DNA from: Steromphala cineraria
Lineage: Eukaryota; Mollusca; Gastropoda; Trochida; Trochidae
Direction of reading: 5' to 3'
DNA: 64,000 bases
NCBI GenBank assembly: GCA_916613615.1
Contig: OU744728.1
Span: 32,007,950-32,071,949, forward strand
Shown here: piece by piece, positions 20,401 to 35,200 of the stretch
Layout of the letters: each line of letters begins with the position of its first letter
How positions within the stretch are numbered: position 1 is the stretch's first letter
The notes under the pieces: generated by a model
What the model saw: the letters and a program-made list of their open reading frames with translations, nothing else
The model's database searches: none
Told to the model about the DNA's origin: nothing
Position numbers and translations under genes: made by a program

Positions 20401-21399
20401 TTTTGCCCCTGGGGTCACCTCTAGGGGTGGGGTGCTTATAAGGTTATGCAGTGTTTTCCAGGCATTTTGGACTAAAAAGGTCAACTTCGAATTTCTGATT
20501 AAAAACTAGCAGAAGTTGTTGCTAATGGTCCCCGGAACCAATACCGATCGACAGAAATTGATTTGAAGAAAGTGTTATTTTGCCCCTGGGGTCACCTCTA
20601 GGGGTGGGGTGCTTCTAAGGTTATGCAGTGTTTTCCAGGCATTTTGGACTAAAACGGTTAACTTCGAATTTCTGATTAAAAACTAGCAGAAGTTGTGGCT
20701 AATGGTCCCCGGAACCAGTACCGATCGACAGAAATTGATTTAAAGAAAGTGTTATATTGCCCCTGGGGTCACCTCTCTGGGTGGGATGCTTATGAGGTTA
20801 TGCAGTGTTTTCCAGGCATTCAGGACTAAAACGGTCAACTTCGAATTTCTGATTAAAAACTAGCAGAAGTTTTTGCTAATGGTCCCCGGAACCAATACCA
20901 ATCGACAGAAATTGATTTCAAGAAAGTGTTATTTTGCCCCTGGGGTCACCTCTAGGGGTGGGGTGCTTATAAGGTTATGCAGTGTTTTCCAGGCATTTTG
21001 GACTAAAACGGTCAACTTCGAATTTCTGATTAAAAACTAGCAGAAGTTGTTGCTAATGGTCCCCGGAACCAATACCGATCGACAGAAATTGATTTCAAGA
21101 AAGTGTTATTTTGCCCCTGGGGTCACCACTAGGGGTGGGGTGCTTATAAGGTTATGCAGTGTTTTCCAGGCAAATTGGACTAAAAAGGTCAACTTCGAAT
21201 TTCTGATTAAAAACTAGCAGAAGTTGTTGCTAATGGTCCCCGGAACCAGTACCGATCGACAGAAAATGATTTCAAGAAAGTGTTGTTTTGCCCCTGGGGT
21301 CACCTCTAGGGGTGGGGTGCTTATTAGGTTATGCAGTGTTTTCCAGGCATTTTGGACTAAAAAGGTCAACTTCGAATTTCTGATTAAAAACTAGCAGAA

Positions 21400-24300
21400 G
21401 TTGCTGCTAATGGTCCCCTGAACAAATACCGTTCGACAGAAATTGATTTGAAGAAAGTGTTATTTTGCCCCTGGGGTCACCTCTAGGGATGGGGTGCTTA
21501 TAAGGTTATGCAGTGTTTTCCAGGCATTTTGGACTAAAAAGGTCAACTACGAATTTCTGATTAAAAACAAGCAGAAGTTGTTGCTAATGGTCCCCGGAAC
21601 CAGTTCGATAGACAGAAATTGATTTCAAGGAAGTGTTATTTTGCCCCTGGGGTCACCACTAGGGGTGGGGTGCTTATAAGGTTATGCAGTGTTTTCCAGG
21701 CAAATTGGACTAAAAAGGTCAACCTCGAATTTCTGATAAAAAACTAACAGAAGTTGTTGCTGACGGTCCCCGGAACCAGTTCGATCGACAGAAATTGATT
21801 TGAAGAAAGTGTTATTTTGCCCCTGGGGTCACCTCTAGGGGTGGGGTGTTTATAAGGTTATGCAGTGTTTTCCAGGCATTTTGGACTAAAAAGGTCAACC
21901 TCGAATTTCTGATTAAAAACTAGCAGAAGTTGTTGCTATTGGTCCCCGGAACCAATACCGATTGACAGAAATTGATTTCAAGAAAGTGTTATTTTGCCCC
22001 TGGGGTCACCTCTAGGGGTGGGGTGCTTATAAGGTTATGCAGTGTTTTCCAGGCATTTTGGACTAAAAAGGTCAACCTCGAATTTCTGATTAAAAACTAG
22101 CAGAAGTTGTTGCTAATGGTCCCCGGTACCAGTACCGATCTACAGAAATTGATTTCAAGAAAGTGTTATTTTGCCCCTGGGGTCACCTCTAGGGGTGGGA
22201 TGCTTATTAGGTTATGCAGTGTTTTCCAGGCATTTTGGACTAAAAAGGTCAACTTCGAATTTCTGATAAAAAACTAGCAGAAGTTGTTGCTAATGGTCCC
22301 CGGAACCAGTACCGATCGACAGAAATTGATTTCAAGAAAGTGTTATTTTGCCCCTGGGGTCACCTCTAGGGGTGGGGTGCTTATTAGGTTATGCAGTGTT
22401 TCCAGGCATTTTGGACAAAAAAGGTCAACTTCGAATTTCTGATTAAAAACTAGCAGAAGTTGTTGCTAATGGTCCCCTGAACAAATACCGATCGACAGAA
22501 ATTGATTTGAAGAAAGTGTTATTTTACCCCTGGGGTCACCTCTAGGGGTGGGGTGCTTAAAAGGTTATGCAGTGTTTTCCAGGCATTTTGGACTAAAACG
22601 GTCAACTTCGAATTTCTGATTAAAAACTAGCAGAAGTTGTTGCTAATGGTTCCCGGAACCAATACCGATCGACAGAAATTGATTTCAAGAAAGTGTTATT
22701 TTGCCCCTGGGGTCACCTCTAGGGGTGGGGTGCTTATAAGGTTATGCAGTGTTTTCCAGGCATTTTGGACTAAAAAGGTCAACTTCGAATTTCTGATTAA
22801 AAACTAGCAGAAGTTGTTGTTAATGGTCCCCAGAACCAGTACCTATCGACAGAAATTGATTTCAAGAAAGTGTTATTTTGCCCCTGGGGTCACCTCTAGG
22901 GGTGGGGTGCTTATAAGGTTATGCAGTGTTTTCCAGGCATTTTGGACTAAAAAGGTCAACTTCGAATTTCTGATTAAAAACTAGCAGAAGTTGTTGCTAA
23001 TGGTCCCCGGAACCAATACCGATCGACAGAAATTGATTTCAAGAAAGTGTTATTTTGCCCCTGGGGTCACCTCTAGGGGTGGGGTGCTCATAAGGTTATG
23101 CAGTGTTTTCCAGGCATTTTGGACTAAAAAGGTCAACTTCGAATTTCTGATTAAAAACTAGCAGAAATTGCTGCTAATGGTCCCCTGAACAAATACCGTT
23201 CGACAGAAATTGATTTGAAGAAAGTGTTATTTTGCCCCTGGGGTCACCTCTAGGGATGGGGTGCTTATAAGGTTATGCAGTGTTTTCCAGGCATTTTGGA
23301 CTAAAAGGTCAACTACGAATTTCTGATTAAAAACAAGCAGAAGTTGTTGCTAATGGTCCCCGGAACCAGTTCGATAGACAGAAATTGATTTCAAGGAAGT
23401 GTTATTTTGCCCCTGGGGTCACCTCTAGGGGTGGGGTGCTCATAAGGTTATGCAGTGTTTTCCAGGCATTTTGGACTAAAAAGGTCAACTTCGAATTTCT
23501 GATTAAAAACTAGCAGAAGTTGTTGCTAATGGTCCCCTGAACCAATACCGATCGACAGAAATTGATTTCAAGAAAGTGTTATTTTGCCCCTGGGGTCACC
23601 ACTAGGGGTGGGGTGCTTATAAGGTTATGCAGTGTTTTCCAGGCAAATTGGACTAAAAAGGTCAACCTCGAATTTCTGATAAAAAACTAACAGAAGTTGT
23701 TGCTGACGGTCCCCGGAACCAGTTCGATCGACAGAAATTGATTTGAAGAAAGTGTTATTTTGCCCCTGGGGTCACCTCTAGGGGTGGGGTGTTTATAAGG
23801 TTATGCAGTGTTTTCCAGGCATTTTGGACTAAAAAGGTCAACCTCGAATTTCTGATTAAAAACTAGCAGAAGTTGTTGCTATTGGTCCCCGGAACCAATA
23901 CCGATTGACAGAAATTGATTTCAAGAAAGTGTTATTTTGCCCCTGGGGTCACCTCTAGGGGTGGGGTGCTTATAAGGTTATGCAGTGTTTTCCAGGCATT
24001 TTGGACTAAAAAGGTCAACCTCGAATTTCTGATTAAAAACTAGCAGAAGTTGTTGCTAATGGTCCCCGGTACCAGTACCGATCTACAGAAATTGATTTCA
24101 AGAAAGTGTTATTTTGCCCCTGGGGTCACCTCTAGGGGTGGGATGCTTATTAGGTTATGCAGTGTTTTCCAGGCATTTTGGACTAAAAAGGTCAACTTCG
24201 AATTTCTGATAAAAAACTAGCAGAAGTTGTTGCTAATGGTCCCCGGAACCAGTACCGATCGACAGAAATTGATTTCAAGAAAGTGTTATTTTGCCCCTGG

Positions 24301-25270
24301 GGTCACCTCTAGGGGTGGGGTGCTTATTAGGTTATGCAGTGTTTCCAGGCATTTTGGACAAAAAAGGTCAACTTCGAATTTCTGATTAAAAACTAGCAGA
24401 AGTTGTTGCTAATGGTCCCCTGAACAAATACCGATCGACAGAAATTGATTTGAAGAAAGTGTTATTTTACCCCTGGGGTCACCTCTAGGGGTGGGGTGCT
24501 TAAAAGGTTATGCAGTGTTTTCCAGGCATTTTGGACTAAAAAGGTCAACTTCGAATTTCTGATTAAAAACTAGCAGAAGTTGTTGCTAATGGTCCCGGGA
24601 ACCAATACCAATAGACAGAAATTGATTTCAAGAAAGTGTTATTTTGCCCCTGGGGTCACCTCTAGGGATGGGGTGCTTATAAGGTTATGCAGTGTTTTCC
24701 AGGCATTTTGGACTAAAAAGGTCAACTTCGAATTTCTGATTAAAAACAAGCAGAAGTTGTTGCTAGTGGTCCCCTGAACAAATACCGATTGACAGAAATT
24801 GATTTGAAGAAAGTGTTATTTTGCCCCTGGGGTCACCTCTAGGGGTGGGGTGCTTATAAGGTTATGCAGTGTTTTCCAGGCATTTTGGACTAAAACGGTC
24901 AACTTCGAATTTCTGATTAAAAACTAGCAGAAGTTGTTGCTAATGGTCCCCGGAACCAATACCGATCGACAGAAATTGATTTAAAAAAAGTGTTATTTTG
25001 CCCCTGGGGTCACCTCTAGGGGTGGGGTGCTTATAAGGTTATGCAGTGTTTTCCAGGCATTTTGGACTAAAAAGGTCAACTTCGAATTTCTGATTAAAAA
25101 CTAGCAGAAGTTGTTGCTAATGGTCCCCGAAACCAATACCGATCGACAGAAATTGATTTCAAGAAAGTGTTATTTTGCCCCTGGGGTCACCTCTAGGGGT
25201 GGGGTGCTTATTAGGTTATGCAGTGTTTTCCAGGCATTTTGGACTAAAAAGGTCAACTTCGAATTTCTGA
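21400..25270 (+). repeat. Tandem duplication of an about 11-monomer block (offset 1,943 bp)
   Basis: Rare markers recur 1,943 bases apart: GCTGACGGTCCCCGG at 21759 and 23702, GTGTTTATAAGG near 21847 and 23790, and GCAGTGTTTCCAGGC with GGACAAAAAAGG at 22393 and 24336. The boundaries are approximate. Confidence 0.8.
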
Positions 25271-25639
25271 TAAAAAAATAGCAGAAGTTGTTGCTAATGG
25301 TCCCCGGAACCAGTACCGATCGACAGAAATTGATTTCAAGAAAGTGTTATTTTGCCCCTGGGGTCACCTCTAGGGGTGGGGTGCTTATAAGGTTATGCAG
25401 TGTTTTCCATGCATTTTGGACTAAAAAGGTCAACTTCGAATTTCTGATTAAAAACAAGCAGAAGTTGTTGCTAATGGTCCCCTGAACAAATACCGATCAA
25501 CAGAAATTGATTTGAAGAAAGTGTTATTTTGCCCCTGGGGTCACCTCTAGGGGTGGGGTGCTTATAAGGTTATGCAGTGTTTTCCAGGCATTTTGGACTG
25601 AAAAGGTCAACCTCGAATTTCTGATAAAAAACTAGCAGA

Positions 25640-28115
25640 AGTTGTTGCTAATGGTCCCCGGAACCAGTTCGATCGACAGAAATTGATTTCAAGAAAGTGT
25701 TATTTTGCCCCTGGGGTCACCTCTAGGGGTGGGGTGCTTATAAGGTTATGCAGTGTTTTCCAGGCATTTTGGACTAAAACGGTTAACTTCGAATTTCTGA
25801 TTAAAAACTAGCAGAAGTTGTGGCTAATGGTCCCCGGAACCAGTACCGATCGACAGAAATTGATTTCAAGAAAGTGTTATATTGCCCCTGGGGTCACCTC
25901 TCTGGGTGGGATGCTTATGAGGTTATGCAGTGTTTTCCAGGCATTCAGGACTAAAACGGTCAACTTCGAATTTCTGATTAAAAACTAGCAGAAGTTTTTG
26001 CTAATGGTCCCCGGAACCAATACCAATCGACAGAAATTGATTTCAAGAAAGTGTTATTTTGCCCCTGGGGTCACCTCTAGGGGTGGGGTGCTTATAAGGT
26101 TATGCAGTGTTTTCCAGGCATTTTGGACTAAAAAGGTCAACTTCGAATTTCTGATTAAAAACTAGCAGAAGTTGTTGCTAATGGTCCCCGGAACCAGTAC
26201 CGATCGACAGAAAATGATTTCAAGAAAGTGTTGTTTTGCCCCTGGGGTCACCTCTAGGGGTGGGGTGCTTATTAGGTTATGCAGTGTTTTCCAGGCATTT
26301 TGGACTAAAAAGGTCAACTTCGAATTTCTGATTAAAAACTAGCAGAAGTTGCTGCTAATGGTCCCCTGAACAAATACCGATCGACAGAAATTGATTTGAA
26401 GAAAGTGTTATTTTGCCCCTGGGGTCACCTCTAGGGATGGGGTGCTTATAAGGTTATGCAGTGTTTTCCAGGCATTTTGGACTAAAAAGGTCAACTACGA
26501 ATTTCTGATTAAAAACAAGCAGAAGTTGTTGCTAATGGTCCCCGGAACCAGTTCGATAGACAGAAATTGATTTCAAGGAAGTGTTATTTTGCCCCTGGGG
26601 TCACCTCTAGGGGTGGGGTGCTCATAAGGTTATGCAGTGTTTTCCAGGCATTTTGGACTAAAAAGGTCAACTTCGAATTTCTGATTAAAAACTAGCAGAA
26701 GTTGTTGCTAATGGTCCCCTGAACCAATACCGATCGACAGAAATTGATTTCAAGAAAGTGTTATTTTGCCCCTGGGGTCACCACTAGGGGTGGGGTGCTT
26801 ATAAGGTTATGCAGTGTTTTCCAGGCAAATTGGACTAAAAAGGTCAACCTCGAATTTCTGATAAAAAACTTTCAGAAGTTGTTGCTGACGGTCCCCGGAA
26901 CCAGTTCGATCGACAGAAATTGATTTCAAGAAAGTGTTATTTTGCCCCTGGGGTCACCTCTAGGGGTGGGGTGCTTATAAGGTTATGCAGTGTTTTCCAG
27001 GCATTTTGGACTAAAACGGTTAACTTCGAATTTCTGATTAAAAACTAGCAGAAGTTGTGGCTAATGGTCCCCGGAACCAGTACCGATCGACAGAAATTGA
27101 TTTAAAGAAAGTGTTATATTGCCCCTGGGGTCACCTCTCTGGGTGGGATGCTTATGAGGTTATGCAGTGTTTTCCAGGCATTCAGGACTAAAACGGTCAA
27201 CTTCGAATTTCTGATTAAAAACTAGCAGAAGTTTTTGCTAATGGTCCCCGGAACCAATACCAATCGACAGAAATTGATTTCAAGAAAGTGTTATTTTGCC
27301 CCTGGGGTCACCTCTAGGGGTGGGGTGCTTATAAGGTTATGCAGTGTTTTCCAGGCATTTTGGACTAAAAAGGTCAACTTCGAATTTCTGATTAAAAACT
27401 AGCAGAAGTTGTTGCTAATGGTCCCCGGAACCAGTACCGATCGACAGAAAATGATTTCAAGAAAGTGTTGTTTTGCCCCTGGGGTCACCTCTAGGGGTGG
27501 GGTGCTTATTAGGTTATGCAGTGTTTTCCAGGCATTTTGGACTAAAAAGGTCAACTTCGAATTTCTGATTAAAAACTAGCAGAAGTTGCTGCTAATGGTC
27601 CCCTGAACAAATACCGATCGACAGAAATTGATTTGAAGAAAGTGTTATTTTGCCCCTGGGGTCACCTCTAGGGATGGGGTGCTTATAAGGTTATGCAGTG
27701 TTTTCCAGGCATTTTGGACTAAAAAGGTCAACTACGAATTTCTGATTAAAAACAAGCAGAAGTTGTTGCTAATGGTCCCCGGAACCAGTTCGATAGACAG
27801 AAATTGATTTCAAGGAAGTGTTATTTTGCCCCTGGGGTCACCTCTAGGGGTGGGGTGCTCATAAGGTTATGCAGTGTTTTCCAGGCATTTTGGACTAAAA
27901 AGGTCAACTTCGAATTTCTGATTAAAAACTAGCAGAAGTTGTTGCTAATGGTCCCCTGAACCAATACCGATCGACAGAAATTGATTTCAAGAAAGTGTTA
28001 TTTTGCCCCTGGGGTCACCACTAGGGGTGGGGTGCTTATAAGGTTATGCAGTGTTTTCCAGGCAAATTGGACTAAAAAGGTCAACCTCGAATTTCTGATA
28101 AAAAACTAACAGAAG
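25640..28115 (+). repeat. Tandem duplication of a 7-monomer block (offset 1,237 bp)
   Basis: AGTTGTGGCTAATGG, followed by TATATTGCCCC, TCTCTGGGTGGGATGC and GGCATTCAGGACT, appears at about 25816 and again at 27053. A related copy lies at 20691, about 29 monomers upstream. Confidence 0.85.
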
Positions 28116-28919
28116 TTGTTGCTAACGGTCCCCGGAACCAGTTCGATCGACAGAAATTGATTTCAAGAAAGTGTTATTTTGCCCCTGGGGTCACCTCTAG
28201 GGGTGGGGTGTTTATAAGGTTATGCAGTGTTTTCCAGGCATTTTGGACTAAAAAGGTCAACCTCGAATTTCTGATTAAAAACTAGCAGAAGTTGTTGCTA
28301 TTGGTCCCCGGAACCAATACCGATTGACAGAAATTGATTTCAAGAAAGTGTTATTTTGCCCCTGGGGTCACCTCTAGGGGTGGGGTGCTTATAAGGTTAT
28401 GCAGTGTTTTCCAGGCATTTTGGACTAAAAAGGTCAACCTCGAATTTCTGATTAAAAACTAGCAGAAGTTGTTGCTAATGGTCCCCGGTACCAGTACCGA
28501 TCTACAGAAATTGATTTCAAGAAAGTGTTATTTTGCCCCTGGGGTCACCTCTAGGGGTGGGATGCTTATTAGGTTATGCAGTGTTTTCCAGGCATTTTGG
28601 ACTAAAAAGGTCAACTTCGAATTTCTGATAAAAAACTAGCAGAAGTTGTTGCTAATGGTCCCCGGAACCAGTACAGATCGACAGAAATTGATTTCAAGAA
28701 AGTGTTATTTTGCCCCTGGGGTCACCTCTAGGGGTGGGGTGCTTATTAGGTTATGCAGTGTTTCCAGGCATTTTGGACAAAAAAGGTCAACTTCGAATTT
28801 CTGATTAAAAACTAGCAGAAGTTGTTGCTAATGGTCCCCTGAACAAATACCGATCGACAGAAATTGATTTCAAGAAAGTGTTATTTTACCCCTGGGGTCA
28901 CCTCTAGGGGTGGGGTGCT

Positions 28920-31900
28920 TAAAAGGTTATGCAGTGTTTTCCAGGCATTTTGGACTAAAAAGGTCAACTTCGAATTTCTGATTAAAAACTAGCAGAAGTT
29001 GTTGCTAATGGTCCCGGGAACCAATACCAATAGACAGAAATTGATTTCAAGAAAGTGTTATTTTGCCCCTGGGGTCACCTCTAGGGATGGGGTGCTTATA
29101 AGGTTATGCAGTGTTTTCCAGGCATTTTGGACTAAAAAGGTCAACTTCGAATTTCTGATTAAAAACAAGCAGAAGTTGTTGCTAATGGTCCCCTGAACAA
29201 ATACCGATTGACAGAAATTGATTTGAAGAAAGTGTTATTTTGCCCCTGGGGTCACCTCTAGGGGTGGGGTGCTTATAAGGTTATGCAGTGTTTTCCAGGC
29301 ATTTTGGACTAAAACGGTCAACTTCGAATTTCTGATTAAAAACTAGCAGAAGTTGTTGCTAATGGTCCCCGGAACCAATACCGATCGACAGAAATTGATT
29401 TAAAAAAAGTGTTATTTTGCCCCTTGGGTCACCTCTAGGGGTGGGGTGCTTATAAGGTTATGCAGTGTTTTCCAGGCATTTTGGACTAAAAAGGTCAACT
29501 TCGAATTTCTGATTAAAAACTAGCAGAAGTTGTTGCTAATGGTCCCCGAAACCAATACCGATCGACAGAAATTGATTTCAAGAAAGTGTTATTTTGCCCC
29601 TGGGGTCACCTCTAGGGGTGGGGTGCTTATTAGGTTATGCAGTGTTTTCCAGGCATTTTGGACTAAAAAGGTCAACTTCGAATTTCTGATAAAAAAATAG
29701 CAGAAGTTGTTGCTAATGGTCCCCGGAACCAGTACCGATCGACAGAAATTGATTTCAAGAAAGTGTTATTTTGCCCCTGGGGTCACCTCTAGGGGTGGGG
29801 TGCTTATTAGGTTATGCAGTGTTTCCAGGCATTTTGGACAAAAAAGGTCAACTTCGAATTTCTGATTAAAAACTAGCAGAAGTTGTTGCTAATGGTCCCC
29901 TGAACAAATACCGATCGACAGAAATTGATTTCAAGAAAGTGTTATTTTACCCCTGGGGTCACCTCTAGGGGTGGGGTGCTTAAAAGGTTATGCAGTGTTT
30001 TCCAGGCATTTTGGACTAAAAAGGTCAACTTCGAATTTCTGATTAAAAACTAGCAGAAGTTGTTGCTAATGGTCCCGGGAACCAATACCAATAGACAGAA
30101 ATTGATTTCAAGAAAGTGTTATTTTGCCCCTGGGGTCACCTCTAGGGATGGGGTGCTTATAAGGTTATGCAGTGTTTTCCAGGCATTTTGGACTAAAAAG
30201 GTCAACCTCGAATTTCTGATTAAAAACAAGCAGAAGTTGTTGCTAATGGTCCCCTGAACAAATACCGATTGACAGAAATTGATTTGAAGAAAGTGTTATT
30301 TTGCCCCTGGGGTCACCTCTAGGGGTGGGGTGCTTATAAGGTTATGCAGTGTTTTCCAGGCATTTTGGACTAAAACGGTCAACTTCGAATTTCTGATTAA
30401 AAACTAGCAGAAGTTGTTGCTAATGGTCCCCGGAACCAATACCGATCGACAGAAATTGATTTAAAAAAAGTGTTATTTTGCCCCTGGGGTCACCTCTAGG
30501 GGTGGGGTGCTTATAAGGTTATGCAGTGTTTTCCAGGCATTTTGGACTAAAAAGGTCAACTTCGAATTTCTGATTAAAAACTAGCAGAAGTTGTTGCTAA
30601 TGGTCCCCGAAACCAATACCGATCGACAGAAATTGATTTGAAGAAAGTGTTATTTTGCCCCTGGGGTCACCTCTAGGGGTGGGGTGCTTATTAGGTTATG
30701 CAGTGTTTTCCAGGCATTTTGGACTAAAAAGGTCAACTTCGAATTTCTGATAAAAAAATAGCAGAAGTTGTTGCTAATGGTCCCCGGAACCAGTACCGAT
30801 CGACAGAAATTGATTTCAAGAAAGTGTTATTTTGCCCCTGGGGTCACCTCTAGGGGTGGGGTGCTTATTAGGTTATGCAGTATTTTCAGGCATTTTGGAC
30901 TAAAAAGGTCAACTTCGAATTTCTGATTAAAAACTAGCAGAAGTTGTTGCTAATGGTCCCCGGAACCAGTACCGATCGACAGAAAATGATTTCAAGAAAA
31001 GTGTTATTTTGCCCCTGGGGTCACCTCTAGGGGTGGGGTGCTTAAAAGGTTATGCAGTGTTTTCCAGGCATTTTGGACTAAAAAGGTCAACTTCGAATTT
31101 CTGATTAAAAACTAGCAGAAGTTGTTGCTAATGGTCCCGGGAACCAATACCAATAGACAGAAATTGATTTCAAGAAAGTGTTATTTTGCCCCTGGGGTCA
31201 CCTCTAGGGATGGGGTGCTTATAAGGTTATGCAGTGTTTTCCAGGCATTTTGGACTAAAAAGGTCAACTTCGAATTTCTGATTAAAAACAAGCAGAAGTT
31301 GTTGCTAATGGTCCCCTGAACAAATACCGATTGACAGAAATTGATTTGAAGAAAGTGTTATTTTGCCCCTGGGGTCACCTCTAGGGGTGGGGTGCTTATA
31401 AGGTTATGCAGTGTTTTCCAGGCATTTTGGACTAAAACGGTCAACTTCGAATTTCTGATTAAAAACTAGCAGAAGTTGTTGCTAATGGTCCCCGGAACCA
31501 ATACCGATCGACAGAAATTGATTTAAAAAAAGTGTTATTTTGCCCCTGGGGTCACCTCTAGGGGTGGGGTGCTTATAAGGTTATGCAGTGTTTTCCAGGC
31601 ATTTTGGACTAAAAAGGTCAACTTCGAATTTCTGATTAAAAACTAGCAGAAGTTGTTGCTAATGGTCCCCGGAACCAGTACCGATCGACAGAAAATGATT
31701 TCAAGAAAGTGTTGTTTTGCCCCTGGGGTCACCTCTAGGGGTGGGGTGCTTATAAGGTTATGCAGTGTTTTCCAGGCATTTTGGACTAAAAAGGTCAACT
31801 TCGAATTTCTGATTAAAAACTAGCAGAAGTTGCTGCTAATGGTCCCCGGAACCAGTACCGATCGACAGAAATTGATTTCAAGAAAGTGTTATTTTGCCCC

Positions 31901-32240
31901 TGGGGTCACCTCTAGGGGTGGGGTGCTTATTAGGTTATGCAGTATTTTCAGGCATTTTGGACTAAAAAGGTCAACTTCGAATTTCTGATTAAAAACTAGC
32001 AGAAGTTGTTGCTAATGGTCCCCTGAACAAATACCGATCAACAGAAATTGATTTCAAGAAAGTGTTATTTTGCCCCTGGGGTCACCTCTAGGGATGGGGT
32101 GCTTATAAGGTTATGCAGTGTTTTCCAGGCATTTTGGACTAAAAAGGTCAACTTCGAATTTCTGATTAAAAACAAGCAGAAGTTGTTGCTAATGGTCCCC
32201 TGAACAAATACCGATTGACAGAAATTGATTTGAAGAAAGT
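28920..32240 (+). repeat. Three successive copies of a 6-monomer block (about 1,061 bp)
   Basis: The marker CCCGGGAACCAATACCAATAG occurs at about 29010, 30072 and 31134. The block is also related to one at 24580 (offset 4,419 bp, about 25 monomers) and to a diverged one at 34832. Confidence 0.85.
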
Positions 32241-35200
32241 GTTATTTTGCCCCTGGGGTCACCTCTAGGGGTGGGGTGCTTATAAGGTTATGCAGTGTTT
32301 TCCAGGCATTTTGGACTAAAAAGGTCAACTTCGAATTTCTGATTAAAAACTAGCAGAAGTTGTTGCTAATGGTCCCCTGAACCAATACCGATCGACAGAA
32401 ATTGATTTCAAGAAAGTGTTATTTTGCCCCTGGGGTCACCTCTAGGGGTGGGGTGCTTATTAGGTTATGCTGTGTTTCCAGGCATTTTGGACTAAAAAGG
32501 TCAACTTCGAATTTCTGATTAAAAACTAGCAGAAGTTGTTGCTAATGGTCCCCTGAACAAATACCGATCGACAGAAATTGATTTGAAGAAAGTGTTATTT
32601 TGCCCCTGGGGTCACCACTAGGGGTGGGGTGCTTATAAGGTTATGCAGTGTTTTCCAGGCATTTTGGACTAAAAAGGTCAACCTCGAATTTCTGATAAAA
32701 AACTAGCAGAAGTTGTTGCTAATGGTCCCCGGAACCAGTTCTATCGACAGAAATTGATTTCAACAAAGTGTTATTTTGCCCCTGGGGTCACCTCTAGGGG
32801 TGGGGTGCTTATAAGGTTATGCAGTGTTTTCCAGGCATTTTGGACTAAAACGGTCAACTTCGAATTTCTGATTAAAAACTAGCAGAAGTTGTTGCTAATG
32901 GTCCCCTGAACCAATACCTATCGACAGAAATTGATTTCAAGAAAGTGTTATTTTGCCCCTGGGGTCACCTCTAGGGGTGGGGTGCTTATAAGGTTATGCA
33001 GTGTTTTCCAGGCATTTTGGACTAAAAAGGTCAACTTCGAATTTCTGATTAAAAACTAGCAGAAGTTGTTGCTAATGGTCCCCTGAACCAATACCGATCG
33101 ACAGAAATTGATTTCAAGAAGTGGTATTTTGCCCCTGGGGTCACCTCTAGGGGTGGGGTGCTTATAAGGTTATGCAGTGTTTTCCAGGCATTTTGGACTA
33201 AAAAGGTCAACTTCGAATTTCTGATAAAAAACTAGCAGAAGTTGTTGCTAATGGTCCCCGGAACCAATACCGATCGACAGAAATTGATTTCAAGAAAGTG
33301 TTATTTTGCCCCTCTGGTCACCTCTAGGGGTTGGGTGCTTATAAGGTTATGCAGTGTTTTCCAGGCATTTTGGACTAAAAAGGTCAACCTCGAATTTCTG
33401 ATAAAAAACTAGCAGAAGTTGTTGCTAATGGTCCCCGGAACCAGTTCTATCGACAGAAATTGATTTCAACAAAGTGTTATTTTGCCCCTGGGGTCACCTC
33501 TAGGGGTGGGGTGCTTATAAGGTTATGCAGTGTTTTCCAGGCATTTTGGACTAAAACGGTCAACTTCGAATTTCTGATTAAAAACTAGCAGAAGTTGTTG
33601 CTAATGGTCCCCTGAACCAATACCTATCGACAGAAATTGATTTGAAGAAAGTGTTATTTTGCCCCTGGGGTCACCTCTAGGGGTGGGGTGCTTATAAGGT
33701 TATGCAGTGTTTTCCAGGCATTTTGGACTAAAAAGGTCAACTTTGAATTTCTGATTAAAAACTAGCAGAAGTTGTTGCTAATGGTCCCCGGAACCAATAC
33801 CGATTGACAGAAATTGATTTCAAGAAAGTGTTATTTTGCCCCTGGGGTCACCTCTAGGCGTGGGGTGCTTATAAGGTTATGCAGTGTTTTCAAGGCATTT
33901 TGGACTAAAAAGGTCAACTTCGAATTTCTGATTAAAAACTAGCAGAAGTTGTTGCTAATGGTCCCGGAACCAATACCGATCGACAGAAATTGATTTCAAG
34001 AAAGTGTTATTTTGCCCCTGGGGTCACCCCTAGGGGTGGGGTGCTTATAAGTTTATGCAGTGTTTTCCAGGCATTTTGGACTAAAAAGGTCAACTTCGAA
34101 TTTCTGATTAAAAACTAGCAGAAGTTGTTGCTAATGGTCCCCATAACCAAAACCGATCGACAGAAATTGATTTCAAGAAAGTGTTATTTTGCCCCTGGGG
34201 TCACCTCTAGGGGTGGGGTGCTTATAAGGTTATGCAGTGTTTTCCAGGCATTTTGGACTAAAAAGGTCAACTTCGAATTTCTGATAAAAAAATAGCAGAA
34301 GTTGTTGCTAATGGTCCCCGGAACCAGTACCGATCGACAGAAATTGATTTCAAGAAAGTGTTATTTTGCCCCTGGGGTCACCTCTAGGGGTGGGGTGCTT
34401 ATTAGGTTATGCAGTATTTTCAGGCATTTTGGACTAAAAAGGTCAACTTCGAATTTCTGATTAAAAACTAGCAGAAGTTGTTGCTAATGGTCCCCTGAAC
34501 AAATACCGATCGACAGAAATTGATTTGAAGAAAGTGTTATTTTACCCCTGGGGTCACCTCTAGGGGTGGGGTGCTTAAAAGGTTGTGCAGTGTTTTCCAG
34601 GCATTTTGGACTAAAAAGGTTAACTTCGAATTTCTGATTAAAAACTAGCAGAAGTTGTTGTTAATGGTCCCCAGAACCAGTACCTATCGACTGAAATTGA
34701 TTTCAAGAAAGTGTTATTTTGCCCCTGGGGTCACCTCTAGGGGTGGGGTGCTTATAAGGTTATGCAGTGTTTTCCAGGCATTTTGGACTAAAAAGGTCAA
34801 CTTCGAATTTCTGATTAAAAACTAGCAGAAGTTGTTGCTAAGTGTCCCGGGAACCAATACCAATGGACAGAAATTGATTTCAAGAAAGTGTTATTTTGCC
34901 CCTGGGGTCACCTCTAGGGATGGGGTGCTTATAAGGTTATGCAGTGTTTTCCAGGCATTTTGGACTAAAAAGGTCAACTTCGAATTTCTGATTAAAAACA
35001 AGCAGAAGTTGTTGCTAATGGTCCCCTGAACAAATACCGATTGACAGAAATTGATTTGAAGAAAGTGTTATTTTGCCCCTGGGGTCACCTCTAGGGGTGG
35101 GGTGCTTATAAGGTTATGCAGTATTTTCAGGCATTTTGGACTAAAAAGGTCAACTTCGAATTTCTGATTAAAAACTAGCAGAAGTTGTTGCTAATGGTCC

